A stretch of 53,200 bases of DNA from Lachnospiraceae bacterium (GCA_014804785.1 JAAUZD010000020.1:18488-71687); one strand, 5' to 3'. Shown: positions 7,414-17,589, counted from the first letter of the stretch. The notes: generated by a model from the sequence alone, not told the origin. Numbers and translations are program-made.

Positions 7414-8420
7414 ACCTTCGTCACCTCCGCGGGCACAGTAACAGCATCAGATTTCATCCGGGGATTGATTTTCTCATTGATGATCTGGGCAGCCATATTG
7501 CAGAATATCACCACGATTCCGGAAAGGATGCATAGCAGCATCAAGAGATTGTAATCCTTATATCTTGCGCTTTCATAAGAAAGAGTACCGATTCCGGGGT
7601 AAGAAAAAACGGTCTCCACAATGTAGGTTCCGCCCAGAATATGGGGAACGGAAATCGCCATAATGCTTAAGTATGACGGAATGACATTGCGCAGGCAATG
7701 CCGCATCATCACGCTTTGCTTTTTCAGCCCCTTGGATTTTGCCAGCAAAACATAATCCGCCCTGACTTCTTCCAGAATTTTATTGCGAATCATATATGCG
7801 TAATACCATAAATGTCCCATAACCACAACCGTCATGGGAAGAATCAAATGCAGGATGCGACTTCCCAACCTGTCCGCCTCTCCTATGGCATAGGCGCCGC
7901 TGCTGGGCAGCCACTTCAGATTAACTGCAAAAATCAGAATCAACACCAGAGACAGCCAGAATTCCGGTATGCAGCTTGTAACCGTACCTATCCCACAGAT
8001 AATCCGATCCAGCATCCGGTCCTCATACCATGCACACAAAACCCCCAGAAGCAACGCAAGTCCAAAAATGAGAAGAAAGCCAATACCTCCTAAAATCAGC
8101 GTATTGCCTATCCGTGCGCCAATCACCTCCGCCACATCCATTTTATACTTATAGGAAATCCCAAAATCCCCGTGAAAGGCATTTTCAAGCCAGCGGATAT
8201 ATTGCACGAAAATAGGGTCATTCAGCCCCAGCTTCTCTTCAACCCATCCCCTCTCTTCTGGACTCATTTTCTCAACACGGTCTCCATAATAGGACACCAG
8301 CGGATCGCCCGGCGCCAGCCGGGAAATATAAAAGACTGCAACAGACAAAAGAAATACACTTGCAAGAAAGAACAGGAATTTTTTCCCAAAATAAATAAGC
8401 TGAACAAAAGAATTTTTCAT
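7410..8420 (-). CDS. ABC transporter permease, OppB/DppB/NikB family
   Basis: 336 aa with six predicted membrane spans. RLAPGDPL after the first span and the EAA-type loop (ADYVLLAKSKGLKKQSVMMRH) are typical of DppB/OppB. It overlaps both neighbours by 4 nt (ATGA), so the whole set is translationally coupled. It forms the transmembrane channel together with the OppC-type permease. Confidence 0.93.
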   Translation of the reverse strand: MKNSFVQLIYFGKKFLFFLASVFLLSVAVFYISRLAPGDPLVSYYGDRVEKMSPEERGWVEEKLGLNDPIFVQYIRWLENAFHGDFGISYKYKMDVAEVIGARIGNTLILGGIGFLLIFGLALLLGVLCAWYEDRMLDRIICGIGTVTSCIPEFWLSLVLILIFAVNLKWLPSSGAYAIGEADRLGSRILHLILPMTVVVMGHLWYYAYMIRNKILEEVRADYVLLAKSKGLKKQSVMMRHCLRNVIPSYLSIMAISVPHILGGTYIVETVFSYPGIGTLSYESARYKDYNLLMLLCILSGIVVIFCNMAAQIINEKINPRMKSDAVTVPAEVTKV

Positions 8421-9319
8421 CCCTTTTTCCTCCTTCCCAGCACAAAATGCTCCGGTGCTTCCTGTATCAATTCCCCGTCACATAAGAAGTCTTCTTCACG
8501 AAATTCAATCAGCCTTCGTGCCCGCTCTTTTCTTGGATCCGGAACCGGGATTGCCGATAAAAGCGCTTTTGTGTAATGGTGCCGTGGATCTGCAAACAAC
8601 TCCTTCGTGGGCGCGATTTCCACCAGCTTTCCCCGATACATCACCCCTACACGGTCGCACAAAAATGCCACCATTGCAAGGTCATGGGCAATAAAGAGAA
8701 AAGAAAAGCCATGCTCTTTCTGAAGATGCTTGAACAGATTTACAATCTGTGCCTGAATGGACACATCCAACGATGCGATGGGTTCATCCGCCACAAGCAG
8801 TTCCGGCTCCATCGCCAGTGCTCTGGCAATCGCCACACGCTGCCTCTGCCCGCCGGATAACTCGCCCGGATATTTATCCAGATACTCTGCGTCCAGTCCC
8901 ACATAATACATTTGAAATTCCGCCTCTGCCCTAAGAGAGCCTCTTTTAGGCATCATATGCTGTATTTTCATGGGTTCCGCAATGATATCACAAACCTTCA
9001 TCCGCTGATTCAGGCTGGAATCCGAGTCCTGAAAAATCATCTGCCGTGTGGTCTGTAACATTCTCTTGTTTTTGCCAAACTCCTTTGCATCGCACACATC
9101 AATTCCTTTATATAAAATCCTGCCGCTCTGGGGCTTATAAACATTCATAATACAGCGGGCAACGGTTGACTTTCCACAGCCGGATTCGCCCACCAGACCA
9201 AAAATCTCTCCTCTTCGTATCTCAAAGGAGACATCATCTACCGCCTTAAGGGCTGCCTTTTTTGTCAACGGAAATATATGGGAAAGATGCTGCACATCCA
9301 ATAAAATCTCTTTACTCAT
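8417..9319 (-). CDS. ABC transporter ATP-binding protein, OppF/DppF family
   Basis: 300 aa ATPase. Walker A GESGCGKS, signature LSGGQRQR, Walker [13 protein letters not shown], then the oligopeptide-transporter C-terminal extension with (H)[15 protein letters not shown]. The start at 9319 is preceded by GGGAGGAGGGAAG; a reading from 9343 lacks a site. It overlaps the end of the OppD-type gene by 8 nt. It is the second ATPase of the transporter. Confidence 0.93.
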   Translation of the reverse strand: MSKEILLDVQHLSHIFPLTKKAALKAVDDVSFEIRRGEIFGLVGESGCGKSTVARCIMNVYKPQSGRILYKGIDVCDAKEFGKNKRMLQTTRQMIFQDSDSSLNQRMKVCDIIAEPMKIQHMMPKRGSLRAEAEFQMYYVGLDAEYLDKYPGELSGGQRQRVAIARALAMEPELLVADEPIASLDVSIQAQIVNLFKHLQKEHGFSFLFIAHDLAMVAFLCDRVGVMYRGKLVEIAPTKELFADPRHHYTKALLSAIPVPDPRKERARRLIEFREEDFLCDGELIQEAPEHFVLGRRKKG

Positions 9320-10325
9320 CTTCCCTCCTCCCCACCGGGGCAATCACCTTCGGCGCACGTTCATCTAAAAGCCAAGTGGCAGCATAATGAGTGTCTGTAA
9401 TGTGGAACATAGGCGGCTCCTCTTCATAATCAATGGAAAGTGCATACTCATTGCGGCAGGCAAACGCATCCCCCCCAGGCGGATGGATCAACGTAGGCGG
9501 CATCCCCGGAATGGTATACAAAGTCTCCTGCCCCTCGCAAAATCCCGGAAGGGCGCGCATAAGTCCCCATGTATAAGGATGCCGGGGATCATAAAAAACC
9601 TCTTCCGCCGTACCGATCTCCACAATTTTTCCGGCGTACATCACTGCAACACGGTCTGCAATCCTTGCCACCGCTCCCAGATCATGGGTCACAAAAATCA
9701 TGGCAGTGCCAAGCTTCTTTTGAACGTCCCTAAGCAGGTCCAGAATCTGCGCCTTGATCGTTACATCCAGTGCAGTGGCGGGCTCGTCTGCAAATAAGAT
9801 TCTGGGATTCCCGGCAAGGGCAATTGCCAGCACGCTGCGCTGCCGCATACCGCCGGAAAACTGATAGGGATACTGCTTCATCCGTTCATCTGCCCGGTCA
9901 ATTCCCACCATATGCATCAGTTCTATCACTCTGCCCTGCAATTCTTTCTTCGTAATTCCGGGCTGATGCACCTTTACCGCTTCTGCGATCTGAGCGCCGA
10001 TGGACATGGACGGATTTAAAGCGGTCATGGGATCCTGAAACACCATGGAAAACAGCCTTCCCCGCAGCTTATACATATCCCGCTCACAGTATTCTGTGAT
10101 ATCCGCACCGTTCACAAATATACTTCCCGATTTGATTTTCCCATCAGTGGGAAGCAGCTTCATAATCCCTTTACACATCGCACTTTTCCCACAGCCGGAT
10201 TCCCCCACCAATGCCAGTACTTCCCCAGATTGCAGGGAAAAACTGACATCCCTTACCGCTTGCACTTCCCCGGCGCGGGTATAAAAACTTATGGATAAAT
10301 TTTTTACTTCTAACAGTTCTGCCAT
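9312..10325 (-). CDS. ABC transporter ATP-binding protein, OppD/DppD family
   Basis: 337 aa ATPase. Walker A GESGCGKS, signature FSGGMRQR, Walker [13 protein letters not shown], and the C-terminal oligo_HPY extension ([13 protein letters not shown]...[10 protein letters not shown]). In this extension [11 protein letters not shown] carries one Cys where many homologues have a longer Cys-rich cluster. The start at 10325 follows GGAAG and gives the standard [12 protein letters not shown]-terminus. It lies 20 nt after the binding-protein gene. Confidence 0.93.
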   Translation of the reverse strand: MAELLEVKNLSISFYTRAGEVQAVRDVSFSLQSGEVLALVGESGCGKSAMCKGIMKLLPTDGKIKSGSIFVNGADITEYCERDMYKLRGRLFSMVFQDPMTALNPSMSIGAQIAEAVKVHQPGITKKELQGRVIELMHMVGIDRADERMKQYPYQFSGGMRQRSVLAIALAGNPRILFADEPATALDVTIKAQILDLLRDVQKKLGTAMIFVTHDLGAVARIADRVAVMYAGKIVEIGTAEEVFYDPRHPYTWGLMRALPGFCEGQETLYTIPGMPPTLIHPPGGDAFACRNEYALSIDYEEEPPMFHITDTHYAATWLLDERAPKVIAPVGRREDE

Positions 10326-10345
10326 TTTTCTTCCAATCCTTTGTT

Positions 10346-11932
10346 TTACTCCTGCGGGGTGTCTGGCTCTGAAATAGTCCACTGGGCAACATTCCAGAAA
10401 ATGCCGACTCCATGATGTCCCATAACGGTATCTTCCGTAATACCCAAAATGGAGGAGTCTGCTACATAGTCGGCGTCAACATAGCAGATAAATGCAAAAG
10501 CAGGATCCGCCGCCAACTCTGTCTGGAATTGATTGTATGCCTCCCTGCGGACGGCAGGGTCATCGGACTGCCGTGCCTCAATCAGATACTGATCCACCTT
10601 TGCATTGGAATACCCGCTGTAATTTGCGCCCTTGTCTGTCCCAAACACCTTATAGGTGTGATCATCAGCGTCAAAAGGACTGCCCCATCCAATCAGGTAA
10701 GCCATCTGTCCGCCCCAGTCTATCTGCGCAGGAATCTCAACACTGCAGTCAATGCCCACTTCACGCAGCTGTTGGGCAGCCGCCTGAGCAATGTCAATCC
10801 GCACCTGATCCCCTGCGCCCACACTGATGACAAAACCAATCGTCTCTCCATTCCTCTCATAGAATCCCTCTTCATTCATCGTGCAGCCGGCGGCTTCGAG
10901 AATCGCTTTTGCCTTTTCCGGCGCATAATCATAATGCTCCATTTCCTCATTATTGTAGATATTGCGCTGCAGCGGACCGTAGGCGGGAATGCCCTGCCCC
11001 AGCAGAACAGCCTCAATAATCGCCTCCCGGTCAATAGCACAGCAGATGGCAGGAATGATGTCTCTGTTTTCCGTCCAATACTCGTTCCAGAAGTTAAAGA
11101 GAATTCCCCGATAGTCAGAAGTCTTCATCGTATAACAGGTATATCCGGCTTTGTCTGCAAAAGCTTTTGCATCTCTGGGCGTCAGCAGCGCCAAGTCCAG
11201 TTCGCCGGATTCCATTTGAACTGCCTTTGCATGATCATCCGGGACAATTTTAAAAATAATCCGATCAATATTGGGAACTCCTTTAAAATAATCTTCGTTC
11301 TTTACAAGGGTAATCGCCTGTCCCACGTCCCAGCTTTCCAGCTTGTAAGGTCCTGTGCCAACAGGATTGCGGAAAAAGGAAGATTCCTGCATATCCTCCC
11401 CCGAAAGCAGATGCTCCGGGAGAACCGCCATCGTCATATAATCAAGAAATGCGACGTTGGGGGCTGTCAGCTTAAAAGAAATGGTATAATTGTCAAGGAC
11501 AGTAATTTCCTCCACATCCTCATAATTGGGGCTGTTTTCGGAGCCGTTTTCCGGATCCATAATGGCTTCTATCGTAAACTTAACGTCATCCGCTGTAAAC
11601 GGCTCTCCATCGTGCCACTTTACACCCTTCTCCAGATGGAAGGTATAAGTGCAAGAGGTCTCATCAAACTCCCAGCTTCTGGCAAGCGAAGGAATCACTT
11701 CATTGTCGCCGTTATGGGCTGTAAGACCACTAAAAATCAGAATATTGATTTCACCATGCTCATCCATGGCAGGATTGATTCTGGTATAATCGCCGCTGCC
11801 ATAAATCAACGTGGTTTCGTCTTCATGCTCCTGCGTTTCGGATATGGTGCCTTGCGGCGCAGAGTTACTGCCACATGCCGCCAGCAAAAAAGCAGCAATC
11901 ATTATAAACAGTAAAAAACGTATTTTTTTCAT
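10346..11932 (-). CDS. ABC transporter substrate-binding lipoprotein, family 5
   Basis: 528 aa extracytoplasmic binding protein, the first gene of the transporter operon. It has a signal peptide with lipobox LAAC near residue 20, an SBP_bac_5 core including 'YTFHLEKGVKWHDGEPFTADDVKFTIE' type sequence, and a GTGPYKLESW segment. The family binds oligopeptides, dipeptides, nickel or haem. The ligand cannot be told from sequence. Start chosen at 11932 because GGAGAG precedes it and it opens directly into the signal peptide. Confidence 0.93.
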   Translation of the reverse strand: MKKIRFLLFIMIAAFLLAACGSNSAPQGTISETQEHEDETTLIYGSGDYTRINPAMDEHGEINILIFSGLTAHNGDNEVIPSLARSWEFDETSCTYTFHLEKGVKWHDGEPFTADDVKFTIEAIMDPENGSENSPNYEDVEEITVLDNYTISFKLTAPNVAFLDYMTMAVLPEHLLSGEDMQESSFFRNPVGTGPYKLESWDVGQAITLVKNEDYFKGVPNIDRIIFKIVPDDHAKAVQMESGELDLALLTPRDAKAFADKAGYTCYTMKTSDYRGILFNFWNEYWTENRDIIPAICCAIDREAIIEAVLLGQGIPAYGPLQRNIYNNEEMEHYDYAPEKAKAILEAAGCTMNEEGFYERNGETIGFVISVGAGDQVRIDIAQAAAQQLREVGIDCSVEIPAQIDWGGQMAYLIGWGSPFDADDHTYKVFGTDKGANYSGYSNAKVDQYLIEARQSDDPAVRREAYNQFQTELAADPAFAFICYVDADYVADSSILGITEDTVMGHHGVGIFWNVAQWTISEPDTPQE

Positions 11933-11968
11933 AGACTTCTCTCCTACAACAATTAAAATAGTGCACAA

Positions 11969-12006
11969 AAAGGCATACCGCCCTTTTAAAAGGATCGTAT
12001 GCCTTC
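11969..12006 (-). terminator. Terminator of tex
   Basis: On the minus strand AAGGCATAC pairs with GTATGCCTT around a loop that can itself pair partly, followed by TTTTTG. It lies between tex and the ABC operon, so the operon probably has its own start or depends on readthrough. Confidence 0.8.
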
Positions 12007-12090
12007 CTGTACATACATTTCTCTATCCCATGCTCACAACTCCCCTATTCAAGAACTTCTGTTCTTACGGAAAGCTTCCTGCTATCCGCT

Positions 12091-14490
12091 TTATTTGGAG
12101 TTGTTCTTATCCTGATTGATCCGCATAGTAAGACCAATTCGTTTCTTTGCCACATCCACGGTGAGCACCTGCACATCCACAATATCGCCCACGCTGACTG
12201 CCTCAAGAGGATGCTTGATAAAGCGGTCTGTAATCTGGGAAATGTGCACCAGCCCGTCCTGATGTACGCCAATATCCACAAATACGCCGAAGTCAATGAC
12301 ATTGCGGACCGTGCCCTTTAAGATCATGCCCGGCTTTAAGTCCTTCATATCAAGCACATCGCTTCTAAGGATGGGAGCCGGCATATTTTCCCTGGGGTCT
12401 CTTGAGGGCTTCTCCAATTCCTTCAAAATATCCGTCAGGGTGATTTCACCGATTCCAAGTTCTTCCGCCATTTTCTTTTTATCTTTTATCTTCTTCTCAA
12501 GGGTACTTACAGCGGTGTTCTCTGCTGCCCCGCTGCCCTTTACACCTGCCTGTCCGCTCTTTGCATCTTTTCCGTTTGCAGGTTCTTCCATGGACATTGT
12601 CATGCCGCCCATGGCTGCTGCCAACGCTTTACCCATTGCAGTGTTGGTATTGCGGATCACTACTTTCTGCTGTCTGCTCTTTTGTTCTTTTCTGGGAGCG
12701 GGGGCTTCTTTCTTAATGGTCCCTTTATTTTTAGCTGCCTGCTTCTGAGCAAGCCGTACATCTTCCATGGTAAGACCCATCTTTTCAAGCAACTGCATAG
12801 CCGCCTCATAGGATTCCGGGTGCACGCTGGTTGCATCAAGAGGATTGTCCCCGTCAGGAATTCTTAAAAAGCCTGCACACTGTTCATATGCCTTCGGTCC
12901 TAATTTCGGCACTTTAAGGAGCTGGGCACGGTTTGAAAACCGTCCGTTCTGCTCTCTGTAATCCACAATATTTCTGGCAATCGCCTTTGATACACCGGAT
13001 ATGTATTCCAGCAGAGAAGCGGATGCCGTATTTAAATCTACTCCAACCTTATTTACACAATCCTCCACCACGCCGCCAAGGGCTTCTCCCAGCTTCTTCT
13101 GATTCATATCATGCTGATACTGCCCCACACCAATGGATTTGGGATCTATTTTTACAAGCTCTGCCAACGGATCCTGTAATCTCCGCGCAATGGATGCCGC
13201 ACTCCTTTGTCCCACATCAAAATTAGGAAATTCTTCCGTGGCAAGTTTGCTGGCGGAGTAAACGGAAGCGCCTGCTTCATTGACAATGACATACTGAACC
13301 GGCGTATCCAGTTCTTTGATCAATTCTACAATCACCTGCTCAGATTCCCTGGATGCCGTTCCGTTTCCTACACTGATCAGGGAAACGCCGTATTTCTTAA
13401 TCAACTTCTTTAATTCTGCCTTAGCCTCTTCCACTTTATTCTGAGGAGCCGTGGGGTAAATTACCTTGGTGTCAAGCACTTTTCCTGTGGCGTCAACCAC
13501 TGCAAGCTTACACCCTGTACGGAAAGCAGGATCCCAGCCAAGCACCACCTTGCCGGCAATAGGAGGCTGCATCAAAAGCTGCTCCAGATTTTTTCCAAAT
13601 ACAGAAATGGCTCCATCTTCCGCTTTTTCCGTAAGATCATTCCTGATTTCACGCTCAATTGCCGGAGCAATCAATCGCTCGTAAGCATCCTGCACCACCT
13701 CTTGCAGCACAGGAGTGGTAAATTCATTTTCCTTTGTAATCACCTTCTTACAAAGATACTGCTGTATTCTCTCTGTGGGGGCTGTCACCTTCACCGTCAG
13801 GAACTTTTCGTTTTCGCCTCTATTCAATGCTAGCACGCGATGCCCTGCTGCCTTTTTGATCGGTTCCTCATAAGTGTAATACATCTCATAAACACTTTCC
13901 GCCTTTTCATCCTTTGCCGTGCTTACAAGGGTTCCCTCTTCTATTGTGATATTACGGATATACATACGATAATCCGCCTCGTCGGAAATCATTTCCGCAA
14001 TAATATCCTTGGCACCCTGCAGCGCTTCCTTTACATCTTTGACCTCTTTCTCCTCGCTGACATATTTCTCCGCTTCTGTTTCAAGTGCCTGTTCCGCCTC
14101 CTGCTTTAAGATATATTCAGCGAGACCATCAAGGCCCTTTTCCTTAGCAACACTTGCCCTTGTCTTTCTCTTTGGTCTGTAGGGACGATAAAGATCCTCT
14201 ACCACTACCAGCGTTTCCGCTGCCAAAATTTTATTCTTTAATTCATCGGTGAGCTTGCCCTGCTCTTCTATGCTTCCAATGACCTGCTCCTTTTTCTCCT
14301 CCAAGTTACGAAGATAATTCAGCCTTTCATATAAATTTCTCAGTACTTCGTCATTTAAAGAACCGGTAGCCTCCTTACGGTAACGGGAGATGAAGGGGAT
14401 GGTATTGCCTTCGTCAATCAGCTTGACGGCGGCTTCTACCTGCCACTTTTCTACCTTAAGTTCTTCTTTTAATTTCAGTATAATGTCCAT
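12091..14490 (-). CDS. tex: Tex family RNA-binding transcription accessory protein
   Basis: 799 aa, slightly longer than usual Tex proteins. Order: N-terminal helical HTH-like region, YqgF/RNase H-like domain (GWDPAFRTGCKLAVVD at about 320), tandem helix-hairpin-helix motifs (about 485-560, NTASASLLEYISGVSKAIA), and a C-terminal S1 domain (about 720-790, GMILKGTVRNVIDFGVFVDIG). The extra length is a lysine- and alanine-rich insert at about 590-680 between HhH and S1, probably unstructured. Tex binds nucleic acid and affects transcription and stress fitness. Confidence 0.95.
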   Translation of the reverse strand: MDIILKLKEELKVEKWQVEAAVKLIDEGNTIPFISRYRKEATGSLNDEVLRNLYERLNYLRNLEEKKEQVIGSIEEQGKLTDELKNKILAAETLVVVEDLYRPYRPKRKTRASVAKEKGLDGLAEYILKQEAEQALETEAEKYVSEEKEVKDVKEALQGAKDIIAEMISDEADYRMYIRNITIEEGTLVSTAKDEKAESVYEMYYTYEEPIKKAAGHRVLALNRGENEKFLTVKVTAPTERIQQYLCKKVITKENEFTTPVLQEVVQDAYERLIAPAIEREIRNDLTEKAEDGAISVFGKNLEQLLMQPPIAGKVVLGWDPAFRTGCKLAVVDATGKVLDTKVIYPTAPQNKVEEAKAELKKLIKKYGVSLISVGNGTASRESEQVIVELIKELDTPVQYVIVNEAGASVYSASKLATEEFPNFDVGQRSAASIARRLQDPLAELVKIDPKSIGVGQYQHDMNQKKLGEALGGVVEDCVNKVGVDLNTASASLLEYISGVSKAIARNIVDYREQNGRFSNRAQLLKVPKLGPKAYEQCAGFLRIPDGDNPLDATSVHPESYEAAMQLLEKMGLTMEDVRLAQKQAAKNKGTIKKEAPAPRKEQKSRQQKVVIRNTNTAMGKALAAAMGGMTMSMEEPANGKDAKSGQAGVKGSGAAENTAVSTLEKKIKDKKKMAEELGIGEITLTDILKELEKPSRDPRENMPAPILRSDVLDMKDLKPGMILKGTVRNVIDFGVFVDIGVHQDGLVHISQITDRFIKHPLEAVSVGDIVDVQVLTVDVAKKRIGLTMRINQDKNNSK

Positions 14491-14530
14491 TCTCTGTAAA
14501 CCTCACGATTTCCTTTTTATTGCATTCTAT

Positions 14531-14560
14531 ATTATAGAGGATAAGGGTACCTTTTTTCAA
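14531..14560 (-). promoter_or_regulatory. Promoter of tex
   Basis: -35 TTGAAA (14560-14555), 18-nt spacer, -10 TATAAT (14536-14531) on the minus strand, about 40 nt before the tex start. Confidence 0.65.
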
Positions 14561-14599
14561 GAGGGATTTATGTTGGAGGGCGGACAACGGATGACGGAC

Positions 14600-14928
14600 G
14601 GCAAGGTCATTTGGACGGGTGGGAGTGCTATGGGTAGGAAGAGGGCGTGGAAGGGGCAGGGAGTTTTTAGGGGTTCAAGTCTCGTCTTCAAATCGGATTT
14701 CACTAACGGAATGGATGTAGGTGTTGCAAGTCGGACGGGTCGGAGCCGGGCGGCATCCTGCCTTGTGGCTCCTAGCCCCGCCGTCCTGGCGGGGCTCCCC
14801 TGGTATCGAACCATTCCGTAAGTGAAATTGCCGATTTTACGCCAGAGCCTTGAACCCCTAAAAACTCCCTGCCCCTTCCACGCCCTCTCCCTGCCCATAG
14901 CACTCCCACCCGTCCAAATGACCTTGCC
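14600..14928. repeat. Long intergenic inverted repeat with 80-bp arms
   Basis: Left arm 14600-14679 and right arm 14849-14928 match as reverse complements at 78 of 80 positions; both mismatches would be G-U pairs in one RNA strand. Inside lies a second inverted pair (697-714 against 811-828 of 14.xxx kb, 17 of 18) and a central 9-bp GC hairpin (14774-14796). The whole can fold into one branched hairpin of about 330 nt. No convincing gene lies within it. It sits between divergent genes. Confidence 0.85.
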
Positions 14929-14989
14929 TGATAATCATATTTTTAATTTGACAAGTTCTTCACTATAACATACCATGAAAGTAGTAGCG

Positions 14990-15158
14990 GTTCTGGCTTG
15001 GTTCCGGGGATTGGACTCAGCGGTGGGTAGCAACGGCAGGACGGATTTTTCTCAGCATCAGATTGGACAAAAATCTGTGTCGGTTCCTTATGGGAAGTGA
15101 TTAGAAAGACATAACAGCCTTTTTCATTACACAGCAATCGCCGGAACCAAGCCAGAAC
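14990..15158. repeat. Second intergenic inverted repeat with 24-bp arms
   Basis: Left arm 14990-15013 and right arm 15135-15158 are reverse complements at 23 of 24 positions. The loop contains a smaller pairing of ATTTTT with AAAAAT. It ends about 30 bp before the next start codon, so it may be in that gene's leader. Confidence 0.75.
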
Positions 15159-15189
15159 TTCCACTAACTAAAGAAAAACGGGGGCGCGT

Positions 15190-16479
15190 ATGGGAACAAA
15201 CTGGACGAAGGAGATTAAAAGGGATTTAGCGGATGTAGGCAGAAATTTGAAGCTGTCGCAGGAGTGTCAGCATTTCAATGGGTCTATGGCGGAAGTTGTA
15301 AATCGGTATAAGAGTGAAGTGATGGCTTGGTGTGATGGGAAGAATCCGAAGGAAAATGGGTTCTCTACAACGACGCAAAGTCTGTGGTATCAGCATTATC
15401 TGAATAAAAAGCGATTGAATCGGCGGAAAATCGGTGTTCATTATGAGCATATGCGTCCAACGCAGTTTCCCAGGCAGGAGAATCAGAGGCTGCCGTATTT
15501 TTCTTATGAACATGATGGTAAAAATATGATTTGTACTGTGAAGGATAACATCTTTTATAAAAAGGTATGGTATCGTGACCGGAAAATTTTGTGGACAGAG
15601 GAACCGGCGGGAAAAGAGGGGTATTATTATATCATGCAGTCAAGGTCTGTCAAAGGAGGCTATATCTGCCCGAACTGCGCCAATCCGGGATCGCTGGAGA
15701 GTATGGTGGACGGATGTGATTATTGCGGCACAAAGTTTCACTTAGAGGATTTTAAGGAGAAAGTATCCTTCTTTCATCTTCCCAGTTCAATAACCGGGAG
15801 CCGGGACCGGAATCCTGCAAAACTTATCGTTATTCCTGTTCTATGGTTTGTGCTTGGACTTTTTATTTTGAATATGCTCACTACCGCAGGCGTGAGCACC
15901 GCTCCTATGTGGATCGCATTCATCGTAGGTTTCATTCTTATTATAGCAATAATGGAACTTTTAAATTCCACAAGAGGCGCATCCCGCAGCACGATCACGA
16001 AAAATAAAATACGCGATGTGGATCCTTATTTCTCGGAAGAATATTTTGTGGGGAACTTAACCAACAAAATTCTGTCCGTTCACTATGCAGAAAATGCAGA
16101 GGAAATCCGCCCATTTTCGCTGCGCGATCTCTCAGACTATATAAGGACCTACCAGGATGTGGTGGAATGCAGCCTGTCAAATTATCTGCTCGAGGATTTT
16201 TTCACCGATAAGGACTGGCAGCATATAAAAGTCAGAGTGGAATTAAAGCTAAGAAGGGATGCCGGAGGGCGGCTTCGGGATGAAAAAGAAAGTTTAAAGC
16301 TTCACCTTATCAAGGGCGTTGAGCTAAAGACTGCAGCTGTAAGCGATGCTATCGTGTACACTTGTAAGGGCTGCGGCGCCAGCCTTTCTCTGTTAAACGG
16401 CGGCAAATGCCAGTATTGCGGAAATGAACTAGGCTTGTACAACTATGACTGGGTGATACAAGAATACTCTGTGAAATAA
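15190..16479 (+). CDS. Membrane protein with two zinc ribbons and a Tim44-like C-terminal region
   Basis: 429 aa, no close family recognised. A hydrophilic N-terminal region (1-155) is followed by a zinc ribbon (CPNC at about 160, CDYC at about 178), two membrane spans at about 210-232 and 237-258, then a soluble domain (about 280-395) that resembles Tim44-like domains in style, and a second zinc ribbon (CKGCG...CQYCG, about 397-420). The ATG at 15190 is the first usable start after a G-rich stretch. It heads a group of four co-oriented genes. Function unknown. Confidence 0.75.
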   Translation: MGTNWTKEIKRDLADVGRNLKLSQECQHFNGSMAEVVNRYKSEVMAWCDGKNPKENGFSTTTQSLWYQHYLNKKRLNRRKIGVHYEHMRPTQFPRQENQRLPYFSYEHDGKNMICTVKDNIFYKKVWYRDRKILWTEEPAGKEGYYYIMQSRSVKGGYICPNCANPGSLESMVDGCDYCGTKFHLEDFKEKVSFFHLPSSITGSRDRNPAKLIVIPVLWFVLGLFILNMLTTAGVSTAPMWIAFIVGFILIIAIMELLNSTRGASRSTITKNKIRDVDPYFSEEYFVGNLTNKILSVHYAENAEEIRPFSLRDLSDYIRTYQDVVECSLSNYLLEDFFTDKDWQHIKVRVELKLRRDAGGRLRDEKESLKLHLIKGVELKTAAVSDAIVYTCKGCGASLSLLNGGKCQYCGNELGLYNYDWVIQEYSVK

Positions 16480-16531
16480 TAATTTGTATTCTTCATGAAA
16501 AAGTGCTACTATTAGGATATAAAGATAAAAG

Positions 16532-16566
16532 TTTAGTAACTGTGAAGGTACTGAACAGTTACTAAA
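16532..16566. repeat. 12-bp palindrome sharing a core with 30704-30739
   Basis: TTTAGTAACTGT and ACAGTTACTAAA are perfect arms around an 11-nt loop. On the plus strand a T-rich stretch follows (CCTGTTTTTT), so it could be a weak terminator after the zinc-ribbon gene. Confidence 0.5.
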
Positions 16567-16594
16567 TTTACCTGTTTTTTAGGAAGTGAAATCC

Positions 16595-17065
16595 ATGGAT
16601 TATAATCAAAACAGCAATCCCTACACTCAGCCGAATAATCAATTCAATCCAAATAATCAGAACCAGTTTATCCGTAATCCCGGTCAGACTATGGCTATGG
16701 TATCGCTGATTCTGGGGATTGCAAGTATCTTTACTATATTTACGATTTATCTTCCCCTTATTTTGGGGAGCACCGCCATTGTGCTGGCAATCCTCTCCAA
16801 GGGCTACGGGAAAAAGATGCTTGCCACTGCAAAGGCAGGCATTGGAACTGCAATCGGAGGAATCTCTCTGATTGCCGTAGTTTTCGTATCTGTCATCAGC
16901 CTATTCTATTCTGTATTCCATTCTATGAGCGGTGATCAGCTTGTGGAATTCGGCAGACAGATAGATGAAATGTTTGAACAGCAGACAGGGCAGGATATTG
17001 AAGATATTACCGGTACTTCTTATGAAGAAATTATGAAAACATATTCAGAAATGTTGGGAAAATAA
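16595..17065 (+). CDS. DUF4190-like small membrane protein
   Basis: 156 aa. An Asn/Gln/Pro-rich cytoplasmic N-terminus is followed by two membrane segments (about 35-60 and 83-110) with the DUF4190 pattern (MAMVSLILGIASI...ILGSTAIVLAILSKG), then an acidic tail. AGGAAG at 16581-16586 sits 8 nt before ATG 16595, so this start is preferred over GTG 16586. It lies 14 nt before the next gene. Function unknown. Confidence 0.75.
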   Translation: MDYNQNSNPYTQPNNQFNPNNQNQFIRNPGQTMAMVSLILGIASIFTIFTIYLPLILGSTAIVLAILSKGYGKKMLATAKAGIGTAIGGISLIAVVFVSVISLFYSVFHSMSGDQLVEFGRQIDEMFEQQTGQDIEDITGTSYEEIMKTYSEMLGK

Positions 17066-17079
17066 AAAGGAGGATTTCT

Positions 17080-17589
17080 ATGAGCAGTATGATGATTGGT
17101 AATTCTAATTATATGAATCCGTATACCAGCGGCTATGCAGCAGCCAGACAGACATCTTCCGCGAAGCAGGTGGGAAAGCCCCTTGTAAACCCCGGTGAAT
17201 CCACGAAAGTCACTCCGGGCAGGAAATCATCTCCCGCAGAGTGCGAGACCTGCAGAAACCGTAAATATCAGGACGGTTCTGATGAAATGGTTTCCTTTAA
17301 ATCAGCTGCACACATTTCTCCCCAGGCTTCTGCTTCCAGAGTCATGGCCCACGAGCAGGAACATGTGAGCAATGCGTTCACCGAGGCAGCGCAAAAAGGC
17401 GGTAAAGTCCTTTCAGCCAATGTCACATTAAAAACGGCTATCTGCCCGGAATGCGGAACCAGCTATGTGGCTGGCGGAACCACCGCTACTAAGATTAAAT
17501 ATCCCAATGAGAATAATCCCTATACCCAGAACCGCAAATCTTTAGACGCTGTCTCCGTCATAGGGTGTAATCTGGATATAGCCGTATAA
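17080..17589 (+). CDS. SprA-related putative metalloprotease
   Basis: 169 aa. The family signature is visible: CETCRNRKYQDGSDE (about 57-72), an AHEQEHV zinc-peptidase-like HExxH (about 94-99), and a second Cys pair CPECG (about 128). These fit the SprA-related family of putative metalloproteases; biochemical activity of the family is not established. It is preceded by AAAAAGGAGG and lies between two membrane-protein genes, suggesting a membrane-linked role. Confidence 0.75.
   Translation: MSSMMIGNSNYMNPYTSGYAAARQTSSAKQVGKPLVNPGESTKVTPGRKSSPAECETCRNRKYQDGSDEMVSFKSAAHISPQASASRVMAHEQEHVSNAFTEAAQKGGKVLSANVTLKTAICPECGTSYVAGGTTATKIKYPNENNPYTQNRKSLDAVSVIGCNLDIAV

Noticed and set aside
10412-11914. 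500-codon open frame on the plus strand
   Set aside because: It is antisense to the substrate-binding protein gene, which has lipobox, family motifs and operon context. The antisense product has no recognisable features.
14557-14898. 113-codon minus frame inside the long inverted repeat
   Set aside because: Both strands give nearly the same peptide because of the palindrome, and there is no ribosome site or family.
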